A stretch of DNA of 62,910 nt from Hyphomicrobiales bacterium (GCA_900468065.1 UBTA01000031.1:1-62910); one strand, 5' to 3'; counted from the first letter of the stretch, positions 8,603 to 17,308 are shown. A program made the numbers and translations. Notes: a model not told the origin generated them from the letters alone.

Positions 8603-8959
8603 ATGGACGCTGATGCTGCAATCGAGCGCTGGATCGACGGAGAGATGTCGACGAAAGAGGTCCTGATGGCAACGGGCTTCCGTCGATATAGCGATCTGTA
8701 CGAGGAGCTGCAGGCTATTCGGTATGATGAGGACGTTGGCGCGACGCCGCCAACGGCAGAGGAAGATGAGCGAGCCGAGCTTGAGGCCGAAGCCTGGGGT
8801 CTGTACCAGAGCTGGCTGGCTGAAGAGCCACGGTATCTCGACACCATTGTGGGAATGCTGAGGCGGAAACGTCGGCGGAACTTTCACAAATTTGCCGACG
8901 CTTTCAACGCCCGCCGTCGTTCAATGGATCGCGAAAGCCAGCGGACGATCCAGAGCTAG
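8603..8959 (+). CDS. hypothetical acidic prophage protein
   Basis: A 118-residue, Glu-rich protein with a basic C-terminal tail (MLRRKRRRNF). It begins 2 nt after the previous stop, with AAAGGCGG as ribosome site, so it appears cotranslated with its neighbour. Its 3' end overlaps the convergent gene at 8921 by 39 bp. No family recognised. Confidence 0.5.
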   Translation: MDADAAIERWIDGEMSTKEVLMATGFRRYSDLYEELQAIRYDEDVGATPPTAEEDERAELEAEAWGLYQSWLAEEPRYLDTIVGMLRRKRRRNFHKFADAFNARRRSMDRESQRTIQS

Positions 8960-9502
8960 GTTGCCCGCGCGGAACGCGGCGATCCTGGCACTGAGGACGG
9001 TCTCCGCTTCTGGTTCAGGCTCATTGACGGAGCGGATGGCGACCAAGGCCTTCGCCTCTCCTGCAAGTGCGGCAGCAACCCGCTGTTCGGTCGCGTCAGC
9101 AATCGAGCGAAGCTGACCTTCCGACAGCCCGTTCAGCCAATCCACCTGATCCTCAGAGAGTAATGAGAGATCAGCGGACATCCGCTCATCTTCAGACAGC
9201 ATCGCGAACGTCATGGCTTGCTGCGCCAGAGATTGTCGGTTGATGATCTCGGCGGCCTTACCTTCACCCTTCGCCAGTTCCCGGGCCTGAGTGATTGTAT
9301 CGATTTGCGGCAGCGCGGCTTTCATATCTTTGACCGGCGGTGCAGGAACGGCCCCACCACCTCCGCTGACCATACTAACGGCGCTATCAAGCAGACGGCA
9401 GGTGGTCCGGATCGACCAATCGAAAGCGTCCCATATCGACCGCCCCGCCGCCTGAAACATTCGCATGAGGCTGAAGATAATTGCTTGGATAATTCGAAAC
9501 AT
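8921..9502 (-). CDS. hypothetical prophage protein with amphipathic N-terminus
   Basis: A 193-residue protein with GGGAG before the ATG. The first 45 residues are hydrophobic and amphipathic (MFRIIQAIIFSLMRMFQ), possibly membrane-associated. A glycine/proline linker near 47-57 leads to a helical acidic domain. It overlaps the convergent upstream gene at its 3' end. The 9503-9749 stretch to its right carries no gene and probably holds divergent promoters. Function unknown. Confidence 0.5.
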   Translation of the reverse strand: MFRIIQAIIFSLMRMFQAAGRSIWDAFDWSIRTTCRLLDSAVSMVSGGGGAVPAPPVKDMKAALPQIDTITQARELAKGEGKAAEIINRQSLAQQAMTFAMLSEDERMSADLSLLSEDQVDWLNGLSEGQLRSIADATEQRVAAALAGEAKALVAIRSVNEPEPEAETVLSARIAAFRAGNLALDRPLAFAIH

Positions 9503-9749
9503 GTGAAGCTCCCTATTCTTCTTTTCTTGTGACCATCACCATCTCCCTCGGCCACGAAACCGACAAACGTCCGCCGACAGCCACCCCTATCCCACAGCCC
9601 GTTCAAATTTATTCTGTTGACGCGACCATTGATTGCGAGGGCTTTGCTTTGCCGGTCGCGGCGCATCCCACAAATCTGCTTGTGGCCGACGGTTTTCGAC
9701 CGAACCCTTGTTTGTAGGACACGATGTCCTTTCAACAAGGGAGCTGCAA

Positions 9750-10334
9750 ATGAAGATGAAAAAAGATGAGATGCCCTACCGGCTGAGGGATTTCTTGGCG
9801 ATTTTTGGCCCGACGCCGAGGGCCCGGCATGCCGAGCAGGTCGAGGGCCTGGCTGAATTTCTCGGAAAACAAGTGAGGACGGTGGAGGCCTACCTCTCCT
9901 ACAGCGAAGACCGGACGATCTCGCCGGACAATTACTGGAGGGTCGCCGTTGAGTGGATTAAGCGTCGATCCAGATCGGACTTGAAATCGGCGTTCGTGGT
10001 GCTCGACGATAACGGCGACCAGCTGTTCGAATGCCAGTGGCTATGGCAAGCCCAGTTCTTGACCGATGTTGAGGGAGGCTCATGGATCGCGCAGACGAGC
10101 GGGCATTGGCAAAAAGGTGATGTCGATGACCGTGCACAGCGGCGTTCAAGGCTGCGTCGCCTCCTGCGCTCAGGGCTGGTGACCTCTGACCAGGTCTGTG
10201 ACGTTTTTAATTTTGACCGCTACTGTCTGGTCGACTACCAGATGGAAGGAGTGGACTGGCTGTCGACCCCGGACGAGCTGCGGCTCCGTGTGCTAGAAGC
10301 TTATGCCGCCGAGCGACTGGGAGAAGCGGCATGA
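9750..10334 (+). CDS. hypothetical prophage protein, possible HTH at N-terminus
   Basis: A 194-residue protein preceded by GGGAG. Residues 25-50 (EQVEGLAEFLGKQVRTVEAYLS) could form a helix-turn-helix, which would make it a candidate regulator, but the match is loose. The middle is beta-rich with several Trp. The stop overlaps the next start (ATGA), so translation is coupled. It is one of the few prophage genes with any regulator-like feature. Confidence 0.5.
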   Translation: MKMKKDEMPYRLRDFLAIFGPTPRARHAEQVEGLAEFLGKQVRTVEAYLSYSEDRTISPDNYWRVAVEWIKRRSRSDLKSAFVVLDDNGDQLFECQWLWQAQFLTDVEGGSWIAQTSGHWQKGDVDDRAQRRSRLRRLLRSGLVTSDQVCDVFNFDRYCLVDYQMEGVDWLSTPDELRLRVLEAYAAERLGEAA

Positions 10335-10615
10335 GACGGGAATTCGTCTGGTTCCCTGTTTTCCAGGGCGAGCCCACAGAGCAACGCTTCATGTCAGACC
10401 CCGGGCTGTGGCCGAAGAGCGGAAAATTGTATGCCCTGGCGTCTGATGCCGACGCTGTTGCAAGTGTGTACGCACATGCGACTGCGCTAGCGAAAAGGAT
10501 AGCGGCTCGAAAGGCTGCGCCACCGATCCTGGTTGAGCAGCCAAGCCGAGTGACGCTAAAACCTCCGATCATGAGGCGTCCGCCAGCCGGGATTTTTAAA
10601 CGACCCACAATTTAA
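10331..10615 (+). CDS. hypothetical small prophage protein
   Basis: A 94-residue basic protein whose start overlaps the previous stop by 4 nt. The C-terminus is proline- and arginine-rich. A strong hairpin terminator follows within 10 nt, so it closes a two-gene operon. No family recognised. Confidence 0.5.
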   Translation: MRREFVWFPVFQGEPTEQRFMSDPGLWPKSGKLYALASDADAVASVYAHATALAKRIAARKAAPPILVEQPSRVTLKPPIMRRPPAGIFKRPTI

Positions 10616-10622
10616 AAATGAG

Positions 10623-10651
10623 GGCTCCGGAAACGGGGCCTTTGTCGTTTT
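10623..10651 (+). terminator. intrinsic terminator after the two-gene operon
   Basis: GGCTCCG and CGGGGCC form a 7-bp stem closed by a GAAA tetraloop, followed by TTTGTCGTTTT. It sits directly after the stop codon of the upstream gene. Confidence 0.8.
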
Positions 10652-10711
10652 GCTTGACTTAGCACCGCTGCAACTATTCCCTGTGCAAGTTGGAAATCTG
10701 GGGGAATATCT

Positions 10712-11263
10712 GTGCCAAAAGTTGTCGGTGTTATAGCGTCCGTATGTCTCCTTGCCGGAGCGCCAGTTCAAGCGGAGATGCTGATAGATGTCGACGTCAC
10801 CACCGCACGAGCCTCGGTTGGTGAAACGACTCTGGACGATCTATCAATAAACGACACTGCTATGATCTACCAAAGCTTTTGCCTCAAAGATGATCGCCTT
10901 TATATCCCTGGTTGGACAACTCCCACCGACCTTGCGGCGAGCACGTATCCGGCAACCGGGGTCATGTTGAAGTTAGCAGTTTTACCCGGGAAGAAGCTGA
11001 GGATGAACTTCATTGACGCCGCCCAAGCGCAAAGTATGGCGAAAGGCAACATTTCCGCGCCACCTGTGATGACGGCGGAAAGCTACAACAAGGACGTGCG
11101 CGAGGCCGTCAACCGGCTTTTTGGCGGCGGTGCTTTCGGAACGGCCACATGTGATGAAGAACAACGGCAGAATCCGCTTAGAACCCTGACTGTTTTCGAG
11201 GTCGATTCAATTAACGGGTACAACAAGCTTTCTGACGTGCTGGAAGCCGCGAAAAAGAACTGA
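10712..11263 (+). CDS. exported hypothetical protein (lysogenic-conversion candidate)
   Basis: A 183-residue protein with a textbook signal peptide (MPKVVGVIASVCLLAGAPVQA, cleavage after residue 21). The mature part has two cysteines and no recognised domain. It starts with GTG preceded by GGGGGA. TTGACT about 55 nt upstream could be a -35 box, but no convincing -10 follows. Isolated by a terminator, it probably has its own promoter, as expected for a gene expressed from the prophage. Confidence 0.6.
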   Translation: MPKVVGVIASVCLLAGAPVQAEMLIDVDVTTARASVGETTLDDLSINDTAMIYQSFCLKDDRLYIPGWTTPTDLAASTYPATGVMLKLAVLPGKKLRMNFIDAAQAQSMAKGNISAPPVMTAESYNKDVREAVNRLFGGGAFGTATCDEEQRQNPLRTLTVFEVDSINGYNKLSDVLEAAKKN

Positions 11264-11296
11264 TCCACAGTAGTGGTGCACGCGCGGAGGATTGGG

Positions 11297-11788
11297 ATGG
11301 TCATGTGGCGGCATAACAAGGAACTTGAGGTGCTGCCATGGTATCGCCGATCAAGCTACAAAGGTAATTTGACCGAAGCGCAAAAACGAAAACTCGACGC
11401 CTTTAGGATGGGTGCAACGCACCCCGCCGCGACGTTCGACGATCTACCGGGAGAAGTTCAATCCTATATCAGCCGCCTCGAAATTGAACTCTATGATAAG
11501 AAGCAGGACACGCTTGCCGGTCGCACCATTGGCGTTAGCGCCGTGGGTCTCGGATGGCTCTGCATCAGCTATTTCGGTTTCCCGGTCCCAACCATTTGGA
11601 CATACTTTTTCGGCGCAGTGCTTTTGGCCGTCCCATGGGCCATCTACCCCATCGAATGGAATAGGAACGCCAATGAGTTCCTTCCAAGGAGAGTCGGACC
11701 AGACGCGCTCTCGGCAACCAACGAGAACATCCGCACGGAATGGGAGTTAAGCTACATCGTCGATGCCGATGGGAAGGATCGTAACTGA
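11297..11788 (+). CDS. membrane protein with two transmembrane helices, hypothetical
   Basis: A 163-residue protein. GGAGG precedes the ATG at 11297, favouring it over the upstream GTG. A soluble N-terminal part of about 75 residues is followed by two adjacent membrane segments (about 81-125) and a short C-terminal cytosolic tail. It is convergent with the spanin genes. Function unknown. Confidence 0.55.
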   Translation: MVMWRHNKELEVLPWYRRSSYKGNLTEAQKRKLDAFRMGATHPAATFDDLPGEVQSYISRLEIELYDKKQDTLAGRTIGVSAVGLGWLCISYFGFPVPTIWTYFFGAVLLAVPWAIYPIEWNRNANEFLPRRVGPDALSATNENIRTEWELSYIVDADGKDRN

Positions 11789-11808
11789 CCTCAGGACAAG
11801 GCTGGCTA

Positions 11809-12042
11809 TCAATTCCGGGATTCGATTTTCCGGATCGCCGTCAGCTTAGAGCGGCAATCGGCACCTGCGACCGCGACCCTGTCGGCAAATTCCAGGAGAT
11901 CGGCAGCCGAAACGGTTGGCCGACCGAGATAGCGGGGTTCGTCCTTGCACGTCAGTAGAGCCGACGGGATTGTTGCCGAGCACGATACGATCACCATGAC
12001 GATAAACATCATGGAAGCAGCGGTCGCGATCTTGCCCATCAT
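11809..12042 (-). CDS. o-spanin (Rz1-like outer-membrane lipoprotein)
   Basis: A 77-residue lipoprotein with an N-terminal signal ending in a lipobox (VIVSC, Cys at about 21). Its start overlaps the i-spanin stop by ATGA. Pairing of a short lipoprotein with a single-span coiled-coil protein at the end of a lysis cassette is diagnostic of two-component spanins, which fuse inner and outer membranes at lysis. The mature chain is less proline-rich than lambda Rz1. Confidence 0.72.
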   Translation of the reverse strand: MMGKIATAASMMFIVMVIVSCSATIPSALLTCKDEPRYLGRPTVSAADLLEFADRVAVAGADCRSKLTAIRKIESRN

Positions 12043-12365
12043 TGGCCGCCACCGAACCGCTGCAGGAACGCGTCGACCAAGGGCTTCGGTAATTGAACGT
12101 CATCAGCGGCCCTGGCCTTCGCGACGGCTGTCTGAAGTGTTGCCGACTTCGATTGCTCGATTTCGGCCGCCTTTGCCACTTCATTCAGGGCTTCGACTGC
12201 GGCTTTGGCAGATCGCAGTTCCCTATCTTTGTCGGCAAGTTCGATCTTGAGCGACGACACTTGGTCGGTGAGGCCAGCATAGTGCCGGTAACCGAGGCCA
12301 ACGACGGCGATGACCGCCACGACGGCACCGATCTTGAGATATGTCGACAGACCGAAATCAAACAT
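12039..12365 (-). CDS. i-spanin (Rz-like)
   Basis: A 108-residue protein with one N-terminal membrane anchor (about 9-28) followed by a periplasmic helical coiled coil (SSLKIELADKDRELRSAKAAV). That is the standard i-spanin plan. Start at 12365 (ATG) chosen over a TTG at 12395 that overlaps the upstream small gene. The 3' end overlaps the o-spanin start by 4 nt. Confidence 0.75.
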   Translation of the reverse strand: MFDFGLSTYLKIGAVVAVIAVVGLGYRHYAGLTDQVSSLKIELADKDRELRSAKAAVEALNEVAKAAEIEQSKSATLQTAVAKARAADDVQLPKPLVDAFLQRFGGGQ

Positions 12366-12507
12366 GGCGACGGTTCCACGCTTTGATTGCGGCAATTACC
12401 GCCACCGCTCCAATTCCATACGGGAGGCCAAGGCTCTCGGTACATGCTAAAACAACTCCCATCTCGCAAGCCGTATAGTCTTCACCTGAACTGAATAGCT
12501 TAGACAT
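12358..12507 (-). CDS. small 49-aa membrane-type protein in the lysis cassette
   Basis: A 49-codon ORF that starts inside the end of the holin candidate (8-nt overlap) and ends inside the start of the i-spanin gene (8-nt overlap). One hydrophobic stretch near residues 29-42 (PYGIGAVAVIAAIKAW) could be a weak membrane helix; two cysteines lie upstream. Tight overlaps on both sides argue that it is translated. It may be an accessory holin/antiholin-type protein, but that is inference. Confidence 0.5.
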   Translation of the reverse strand: MSKLFSSGEDYTACEMGVVLACTESLGLPYGIGAVAVIAAIKAWNRRHV

Positions 12508-12736
12508 CCGGACCCCGCTTTCTGAACTTCAACAGCTCACTCGCAAGGATCGAACGTAGGTCGAGGTGACCGGTGCCCATGTAGAGCAGCAGGTGCGCGA
12601 TGGCAGCCGATCCGACGACTGTGATGACGTCGGCATCCGCGCCGTAAAATGCCAGCCCGAATATGCCGACGAGGCTCCACGCGGTCAGGCGTTTTGAGTA
12701 CGTGCGTGATTTTTGGTTGTCGCGAGACTTGGTCAT
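12500..12736 (-). CDS. candidate holin
   Basis: A 78-residue protein with a basic N-terminus and two membrane segments (about 18-34 and 37-53), then a charged C-terminal tail. Size, topology and position between the endolysin and spanins match small class II-type holins, which open the inner membrane for the muramidase. It overlaps its upstream neighbour by 4 nt. No family-level motif was recognised. Confidence 0.55.
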   Translation of the reverse strand: MTKSRDNQKSRTYSKRLTAWSLVGIFGLAFYGADADVITVVGSAAIAHLLLYMGTGHLDLRSILASELLKFRKRGPDV

Positions 12737-13086
12737 GCGGCCTCCAAAACGGATGCCTGTTGCCGAGCGGTATCAACGAAGGTGATGATCGGGAACAGCC
12801 CAATTGCTTCGCAGATCGCCATGAGCCGTTTCTCGCCGAAAAGGGTTCCCGTCTGCATCGCAGACAAGTACCCCTTTCTGAAGGTCGGATACCTGGCCTG
12901 GATTTCCAATGGAGAAAGTTTGAACTCGTCGACCCTAGCGAGGATCGCAGCGGTCATCACCTCGCAGACGCGCGTCGAGGTTTGACAACGGTTTTTGTCG
13001 GGACTAATCGGAATGGAATTGCCCAATCTTGCTCTCCTTTTGCGGTATGAACCTGTGTCTAAATGCTCTGATCGGGCGATGGGCAT
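12733..13086 (-). CDS. hypothetical protein within the lysis cassette
   Basis: A 117-residue soluble protein; ATG overlaps the endolysin stop (ATGA) with GGGGGGC upstream. An internal ATG at 12957, with GAGGTG touching it, would give a 74-residue product. The C-terminal part (TAAILARVDEFKLSPLEIQARYPTF) looks like a small HTH-type fold. A DNA-binding or lysis-timing role is possible, but nothing shows it. Confidence 0.5.
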   Translation of the reverse strand: MPIARSEHLDTGSYRKRRARLGNSIPISPDKNRCQTSTRVCEVMTAAILARVDEFKLSPLEIQARYPTFRKGYLSAMQTGTLFGEKRLMAICEAIGLFPIITFVDTARQQASVLEAA

Positions 13087-13826
13087 CAGCGCCCCCCATA
13101 CTTCTTGAACGCTGACGCGAGCTTGGTGTCGTAAGCATTCGCCTTGTAACCCGGCCCGTTGTATCGGCTAGCGAACCCCGCCCAGTCCTTGGCCTTCAGC
13201 GCTTTATGCATCGCCGGATTGGCCTTCACGAAACCGCAGAATCCGAAGAGCTGCTCGTCCTCGGACTGGCAGGTCGAGTAGACGAAAGCCTGAACAGATG
13301 GGTATCCTGCGGCCACGTAGTTGCTGCCGAGGATTTGGAATGCACCCCAGCTAGCAGATGCCAGCGCTGCGGTTTCATTGAGCGTCAGAGCCGCAGCCAG
13401 GCGAGCGTACTGGTGCTCGCTTCCAGCACCGTAAAGTGCCTTGTTCCATTTCCTGGAGCTGATGTTGGGATGGCTGACGTCGTACCTGTGGCCAGTTGCC
13501 GCCGAAAATTTATGAGCCTCGAACAGGATTTTGGGACGGCCGCTTGAGAGATATCCGGAGCCAAGGGCTTCGACAGATGCGACTGCGCGGACATGAGCTT
13601 CGGTAACGGATAGGACTTGGGCAGCCTTACTGTAGGCTCCAACAGACATCTTGGTATGCGGGCCAACGAAGTTTTTGGGGAGTGCGGATGCAGTCGCTTC
13701 GACCCATTCGCATGCGGCCTCTTCGCCCCCGAGGCAGTCATGGACCGATTGACGCCAATCCGGCTGCTCATCAATGTGGCCTTCATCTTTTCGGAATAGG
13801 TCGAGTAACGACACCGGAACTCCCAT
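13086..13826 (-). CDS. endolysin, N-acetylmuramidase domain (DUF3380 type)
   Basis: A 246-residue endolysin. The muramidase domain fills about residues 60-240. ASVEALGSGYL supplies the catalytic Glu, RPKILFEAHKF and TGHRYD match the LFE-H-F and Tg-r-yD blocks, and SWGAFQILGSNY the later conserved segment. The enzyme cleaves the glycan backbone. No signal peptide is visible, so release should depend on a holin. The first 55 residues are an extra helical region and not a recognisable peptidoglycan-binding domain. It heads the lysis cassette. Confidence 0.85.
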   Translation of the reverse strand: MGVPVSLLDLFRKDEGHIDEQPDWRQSVHDCLGGEEAACEWVEATASALPKNFVGPHTKMSVGAYSKAAQVLSVTEAHVRAVASVEALGSGYLSSGRPKILFEAHKFSAATGHRYDVSHPNISSRKWNKALYGAGSEHQYARLAAALTLNETAALASASWGAFQILGSNYVAAGYPSVQAFVYSTCQSEDEQLFGFCGFVKANPAMHKALKAKDWAGFASRYNGPGYKANAYDTKLASAFKKYGGR

Positions 13827-13883
13827 CGATGTAATATCGTTACATCAAAGCTTGCCCGGTCGGCGGAAACGGCAAAGAGAATA

Positions 13884-14180
13884 ATGCAAGATTTAGAGAT
13901 CGATGAACAACTGATGCAGGAGTTCAAGGCGCAGGTCAGGGCAACCGGGACCGGCACCTTGCACGATCCTCGATTTCCATTTTGTGCGATTGTGGAGCTT
14001 ATCCGGGGCGGACATCTGATAAAGATTGAAGACACCAGGAGGAACTGGTTAGGCCGCGAGGTGGGGCGCTACAAACATCGACCGGAAGAGGAATCAAGTA
14101 TTGTCGACAGCGGTCCCGCCATGATGGCCATTATGATGCTTGAAATGGCTCTGGAGAATTACTCGCCGCCGATAAAGTAG
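13884..14180 (+). CDS. hypothetical small protein, rightward within the late block
   Basis: A 98-residue soluble protein, the only rightward gene between 11.8 and 35.5 kb. It ends one base before the convergent next gene. No domain recognised. Opposite polarity within the late operon is typical of a moron with its own promoter. Confidence 0.45.
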   Translation: MQDLEIDEQLMQEFKAQVRATGTGTLHDPRFPFCAIVELIRGGHLIKIEDTRRNWLGREVGRYKHRPEEESSIVDSGPAMMAIMMLEMALENYSPPIK

Positions 14181-14181
14181 C

Positions 14182-14562
14182 CTAAGCGTATTTCCAATAC
14201 CTACGCAGGTCCCGCACCGCCAAATGGCCAATCAGCCCGCCGACAACTATCAGCGCGTATGGCCATACCATGATCAGCAAGATGACAAGCCCGCCCTTTG
14301 CGTTGTGGACGGTACCGGCTACCTGAGCTTCCTTGCCCGCCAGCGGGTTGTGCCAGTCTATTGCTTGGTGAACGCCAATCAAGAAAACGTACAAGGATGC
14401 CAAGATAGCGAGCCAGCAGGCTGCTCTCAAAAGGCCGAATTTCCTTAGTGAGGTGAGCTTCATTGCCAAGGATGGGTAAGCGCCGAAACTATATATGATG
14501 CAAGCGAATAGGACCCAGCCGTTGTAGATCGACGACGTTGCGGATTGAAATTGTGCGAGCAT
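14182..14562 (-). CDS. polytopic small membrane protein, hypothetical
   Basis: A 126-residue protein with three to four membrane segments (about 12-32, 45-65, 85-110). It lies between the tail/phosphoesterase block and the lysis cassette. It could be a second holin or a membrane accessory; there is no family evidence. Confidence 0.5.
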   Translation of the reverse strand: MLAQFQSATSSIYNGWVLFACIIYSFGAYPSLAMKLTSLRKFGLLRAACWLAILASLYVFLIGVHQAIDWHNPLAGKEAQVAGTVHNAKGGLVILLIMVWPYALIVVGGLIGHLAVRDLRRYWKYA

Positions 14563-14574
14563 AGCGGTCCCCGG

Positions 14575-15024
14575 TCAGTCGTATTTGCAGATAATTGCCA
14601 AGTTTGGATTTGATGGGTCAACCTCGGGCTTGATCTTCGCAACGATAAAACCCACCCACCCAAAACGCTTGTCGATATCGCTCTGCTGCATCAACGGGTG
14701 CTCTACATATTCCCAGGGCAACCAAACCACGATATCACCAGGAACCAGAGGGTCACCGCCAGGCTTCGCAGTCTGGCTATTGACGATGAAGCCGCCGTCG
14801 TCCGACGCAACCCTGAGAACGGCTTGCTGCGTCCCGTCGGGCTTTACGATGACGGGCTTGCTCGTGCCGAATTCTTTTTGAGCATCGAGGACCAACGCGA
14901 CAATTCCGACCTTGCGAGGCTGGATGTCTGTGTGGCCATATTTACACTGGTATTCGAGGAATCCCTCAGGTTTGTAAACGAGCTTCACGCCCGCTTCCTT
15001 CTTCTTGCCAAACGGCCATATCAT
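14575..15024 (-). CDS. hypothetical prophage protein with membrane-proximal basic N-terminus
   Basis: A 149-residue beta-rich protein beginning MIWPFGKKKEAG. The ATG at 15024 has GGGGGC upstream and was preferred to 15129, which would run into the phosphoesterase gene. PLVPGDIVVWLPWEYV looks like a small barrel element. Unknown function; late-operon position suggests a virion or lysis accessory. Confidence 0.5.
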   Translation of the reverse strand: MIWPFGKKKEAGVKLVYKPEGFLEYQCKYGHTDIQPRKVGIVALVLDAQKEFGTSKPVIVKPDGTQQAVLRVASDDGGFIVNSQTAKPGGDPLVPGDIVVWLPWEYVEHPLMQQSDIDKRFGWVGFIVAKIKPEVDPSNPNLAIICKYD

Positions 15025-15097
15025 TGAATTGCCCCCAACCCCTGTCAGATTACTGACGTGATTGGAGGCGTTGTGCAAGTCGAGATTGCGGACTTCG

Positions 15098-16816
15098 TTA
15101 AGCAGCCAACCGCTGCACCTCATGGACATCTCCTGTCGCCTGGAAGCGTCCGTCGGCGTGCATCAGGATCATTGAACGCTTGCCGTTCCGATTTAAAACG
15201 ATATGGGCATGAGCCCAGCGCGTCGGGCCTTTATTGTACCCCTGGCGTAACCGAGCCGACAGACCGGCGACCCATGCTCCATCCATGATTGACGGCGAAT
15301 GTGTGTGCCCTGTTGACGTGCGGCGGCCAAATCTACGGAACTGCTGTGGTGTGCCCCTCGAACCGCTGACACCGATATCTCCGTGAAGCCCGTGCTCGAT
15401 ATCGAGGATAGTGAAGCTCTCACCTGACCCGACAAAATCGATGTGATCTCCGAGACCAGCAAGCCTGAGCGCTTCGTGGACGGGATTGAAGTCTTCATTT
15501 TCGGCTCTGATCTCCCGATGCCAGACGCTGTTCAGCAGATGCCAATAGTAGGCGTTTTCAGGGTCGAACATGCCTTCCGGGTTCTTCAGCCACTTATTGA
15601 TCGCCGCATCGTGATTGCTCTCGACAACGACCGTGCGGCAGCCGTCACGTGAGATCGCATTGACGAACGCTGCAGCTTCCCTGACCTCGTCCTCGACATT
15701 CGAATTGGTGTGAACATTGATGCGGGCGCGTTCATGAGGGTCCGTCAGGCCGTGATGGTTGCGACGACGGAAGTCGAGGGTGTCGTGCACAAACTCATAC
15801 TCAGCTCGAAGATACCCGGCGAGCGACGATTGCGTCACAACACGCTTCTCTGCGGTGCAGTACCCCCAGGTTGCCATCGCAATCGCCGGGTCGAGCTGGT
15901 CGTGGTGCACATCCCCCCAAGTAATAGCCTTCACCGCGTTACCGACCGTGATGCTATCGCCATCGACTACGCGATCCAAGTGCTGAAAGGACCCGTCTTC
16001 GTCGGCTTGGAGATGGTGGAAGAAACACTCTCCGTCGACATCGATTTCGATCAGTAGAGCGCCGAAAGTATGGTGGAACATGGCTTTCCGGCCAGCAGCT
16101 CGCGGCGTATAGGAGGGAAGCGTGCAGCAACCGGTGGAAATTGCGTAGCGAGGATCATCGTCCTGCATGCGCGGGATGCTTTCCAGCGCGATCCTGGTGG
16201 ATGGCACGACGACGTGGCCACCCTTGTTTGCTGTCTGCCAGCCCTGCAAAGGGTTGGCGGTAGTCGGAAGGACATTGGCGTCACAGATAATGAGCAGGTC
16301 TGGGGTAAGCTGAATGCGTTCGACGAACAGGTATTCAGAGACCTCTTTGTCGTAGCAAGCCGTAGCGACCGCGTGGTCCTCGAACAGGCCTTTTTGATAG
16401 GTTAGCCCGCAGGTGATGATTGAAGCGCCCATCGCCTGGGCGTAGGTTTTTAGACTGGTCCAGAAGCTTTCGAATTTTGGCGTGTCGTCCTGGGCGGCTG
16501 TAACGATAAACCGATGGACCTTACCAGGCTCTAGGGTTGCTTCGATGACCGGCACCTTCGTAAGGCGCACCGGCTTCGTTTTTTCAGCTTTCGTCGATTT
16601 CGGCTCGATTTCCGACTGTTTCGGTTCATTTTCCAATGATTTCAAGGTTTCTTGCATCGAGCCGCTTTCGAGGAGTTGCGCGGCGACGCGGTATTGGTGG
16701 GCAGTGAAACCGGTGATCTGACGGATTTTGCTTTGTTTCTCACCAGCCGCGAGATGACCAGCAATGACGGCTGCGTCAGCGGCGGAATCGAATTGTTTTG
16801 GACGACCTGTTCTCAT
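15098..16816 (-). CDS. large phage metallophosphoesterase (Mre11/calcineurin-like fold), possible injected or host-takeover nuclease
   Basis: A 572-residue protein. Residues 1-50 resemble an HTH-type N-terminus (RPKQFD..AAVIAGHLAAGEKQSKIRQITGF), then a charged linker. The two-metal phosphoesterase motifs are in order: GDVHHD (301-306), ESNHD (399-403), HGLHGD (475-480) and TGHTH (502-506). The wide motif spacing is unlike small phosphodiesterases and recalls the fold described for T5 A1-type nucleases; that link is inference. It sits at the end of the tail operon, so it may be packaged or expressed late. 16817-16966 upstream has no gene. Confidence 0.7.
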   Translation of the reverse strand: MRTGRPKQFDSAADAAVIAGHLAAGEKQSKIRQITGFTAHQYRVAAQLLESGSMQETLKSLENEPKQSEIEPKSTKAEKTKPVRLTKVPVIEATLEPGKVHRFIVTAAQDDTPKFESFWTSLKTYAQAMGASIITCGLTYQKGLFEDHAVATACYDKEVSEYLFVERIQLTPDLLIICDANVLPTTANPLQGWQTANKGGHVVVPSTRIALESIPRMQDDDPRYAISTGCCTLPSYTPRAAGRKAMFHHTFGALLIEIDVDGECFFHHLQADEDGSFQHLDRVVDGDSITVGNAVKAITWGDVHHDQLDPAIAMATWGYCTAEKRVVTQSSLAGYLRAEYEFVHDTLDFRRRNHHGLTDPHERARINVHTNSNVEDEVREAAAFVNAISRDGCRTVVVESNHDAAINKWLKNPEGMFDPENAYYWHLLNSVWHREIRAENEDFNPVHEALRLAGLGDHIDFVGSGESFTILDIEHGLHGDIGVSGSRGTPQQFRRFGRRTSTGHTHSPSIMDGAWVAGLSARLRQGYNKGPTRWAHAHIVLNRNGKRSMILMHADGRFQATGDVHEVQRLAA

Positions 16817-16966
16817 TTTGATTTCCTTTTTATCCCGTTTTTACGCCACCTTTCTGGTGGTCGTAGATAAATGGGACCCCGAGATACCATCGGCGGCAAC
16901 AGGAAAATCGTTGGAAAGCATGGGGTTAAATGCTGTTTCGTTGACAACAGCAGGCCCCGCCTAGAC

Positions 16967-17257
16967 TTATAGTCCGAGCTTTTTTTGAAGGAGTGGCCAC
17001 CCGAACGTCAGGAAGAGGCCGATTGCGGCAGAGACAACTGCCGATCCGCCGAGGATACGATTCCTGATGGTACTCCAGCCGGATTTGATGACGACGATAT
17101 CTGTTTCGACCGCGCCGACCCGGCTCTTCAACCCGTTGATTTCCGCTTGCATTCCGCTTTGAGACTGCAGGAAACCGTCGATCTTGCCGCCGATCTGAGC
17201 GATTGCGGTATTCAGCTCCATGATCTTCGACATCAAGAAATTTTCATCAATGGCCAT
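16967..17257 (-). CDS. coiled-coil plus C-terminal transmembrane protein (XhlA-like)
   Basis: A 96-residue protein. Residues 5-60 are a coiled coil (MSKIMELNTAIAQIGGKIDGF and following heptads), and 68-88 form one membrane helix. This plan is shared with XhlA-type phage lysis accessories. The late-motif copy at 17309-17319 lies 51 nt upstream of its start, so it may head its own late transcript. Confidence 0.6.
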   Translation of the reverse strand: MAIDENFLMSKIMELNTAIAQIGGKIDGFLQSQSGMQAEINGLKSRVGAVETDIVVIKSGWSTIRNRILGGSAVVSAAIGLFLTFGWPLLQKKLGL

Positions 17258-17308
17258 TCAAAGGACTCGTCAACAGAAGGTGCGTTGACGCTATCAGGGC
17301 ACGCGGCG

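Noticed and set aside
13884-13896. ATGCAAGATTTAG resembling the late motif
   Set aside because: Only a partial match, on the other strand, and it is the start codon region of the 13884 gene.
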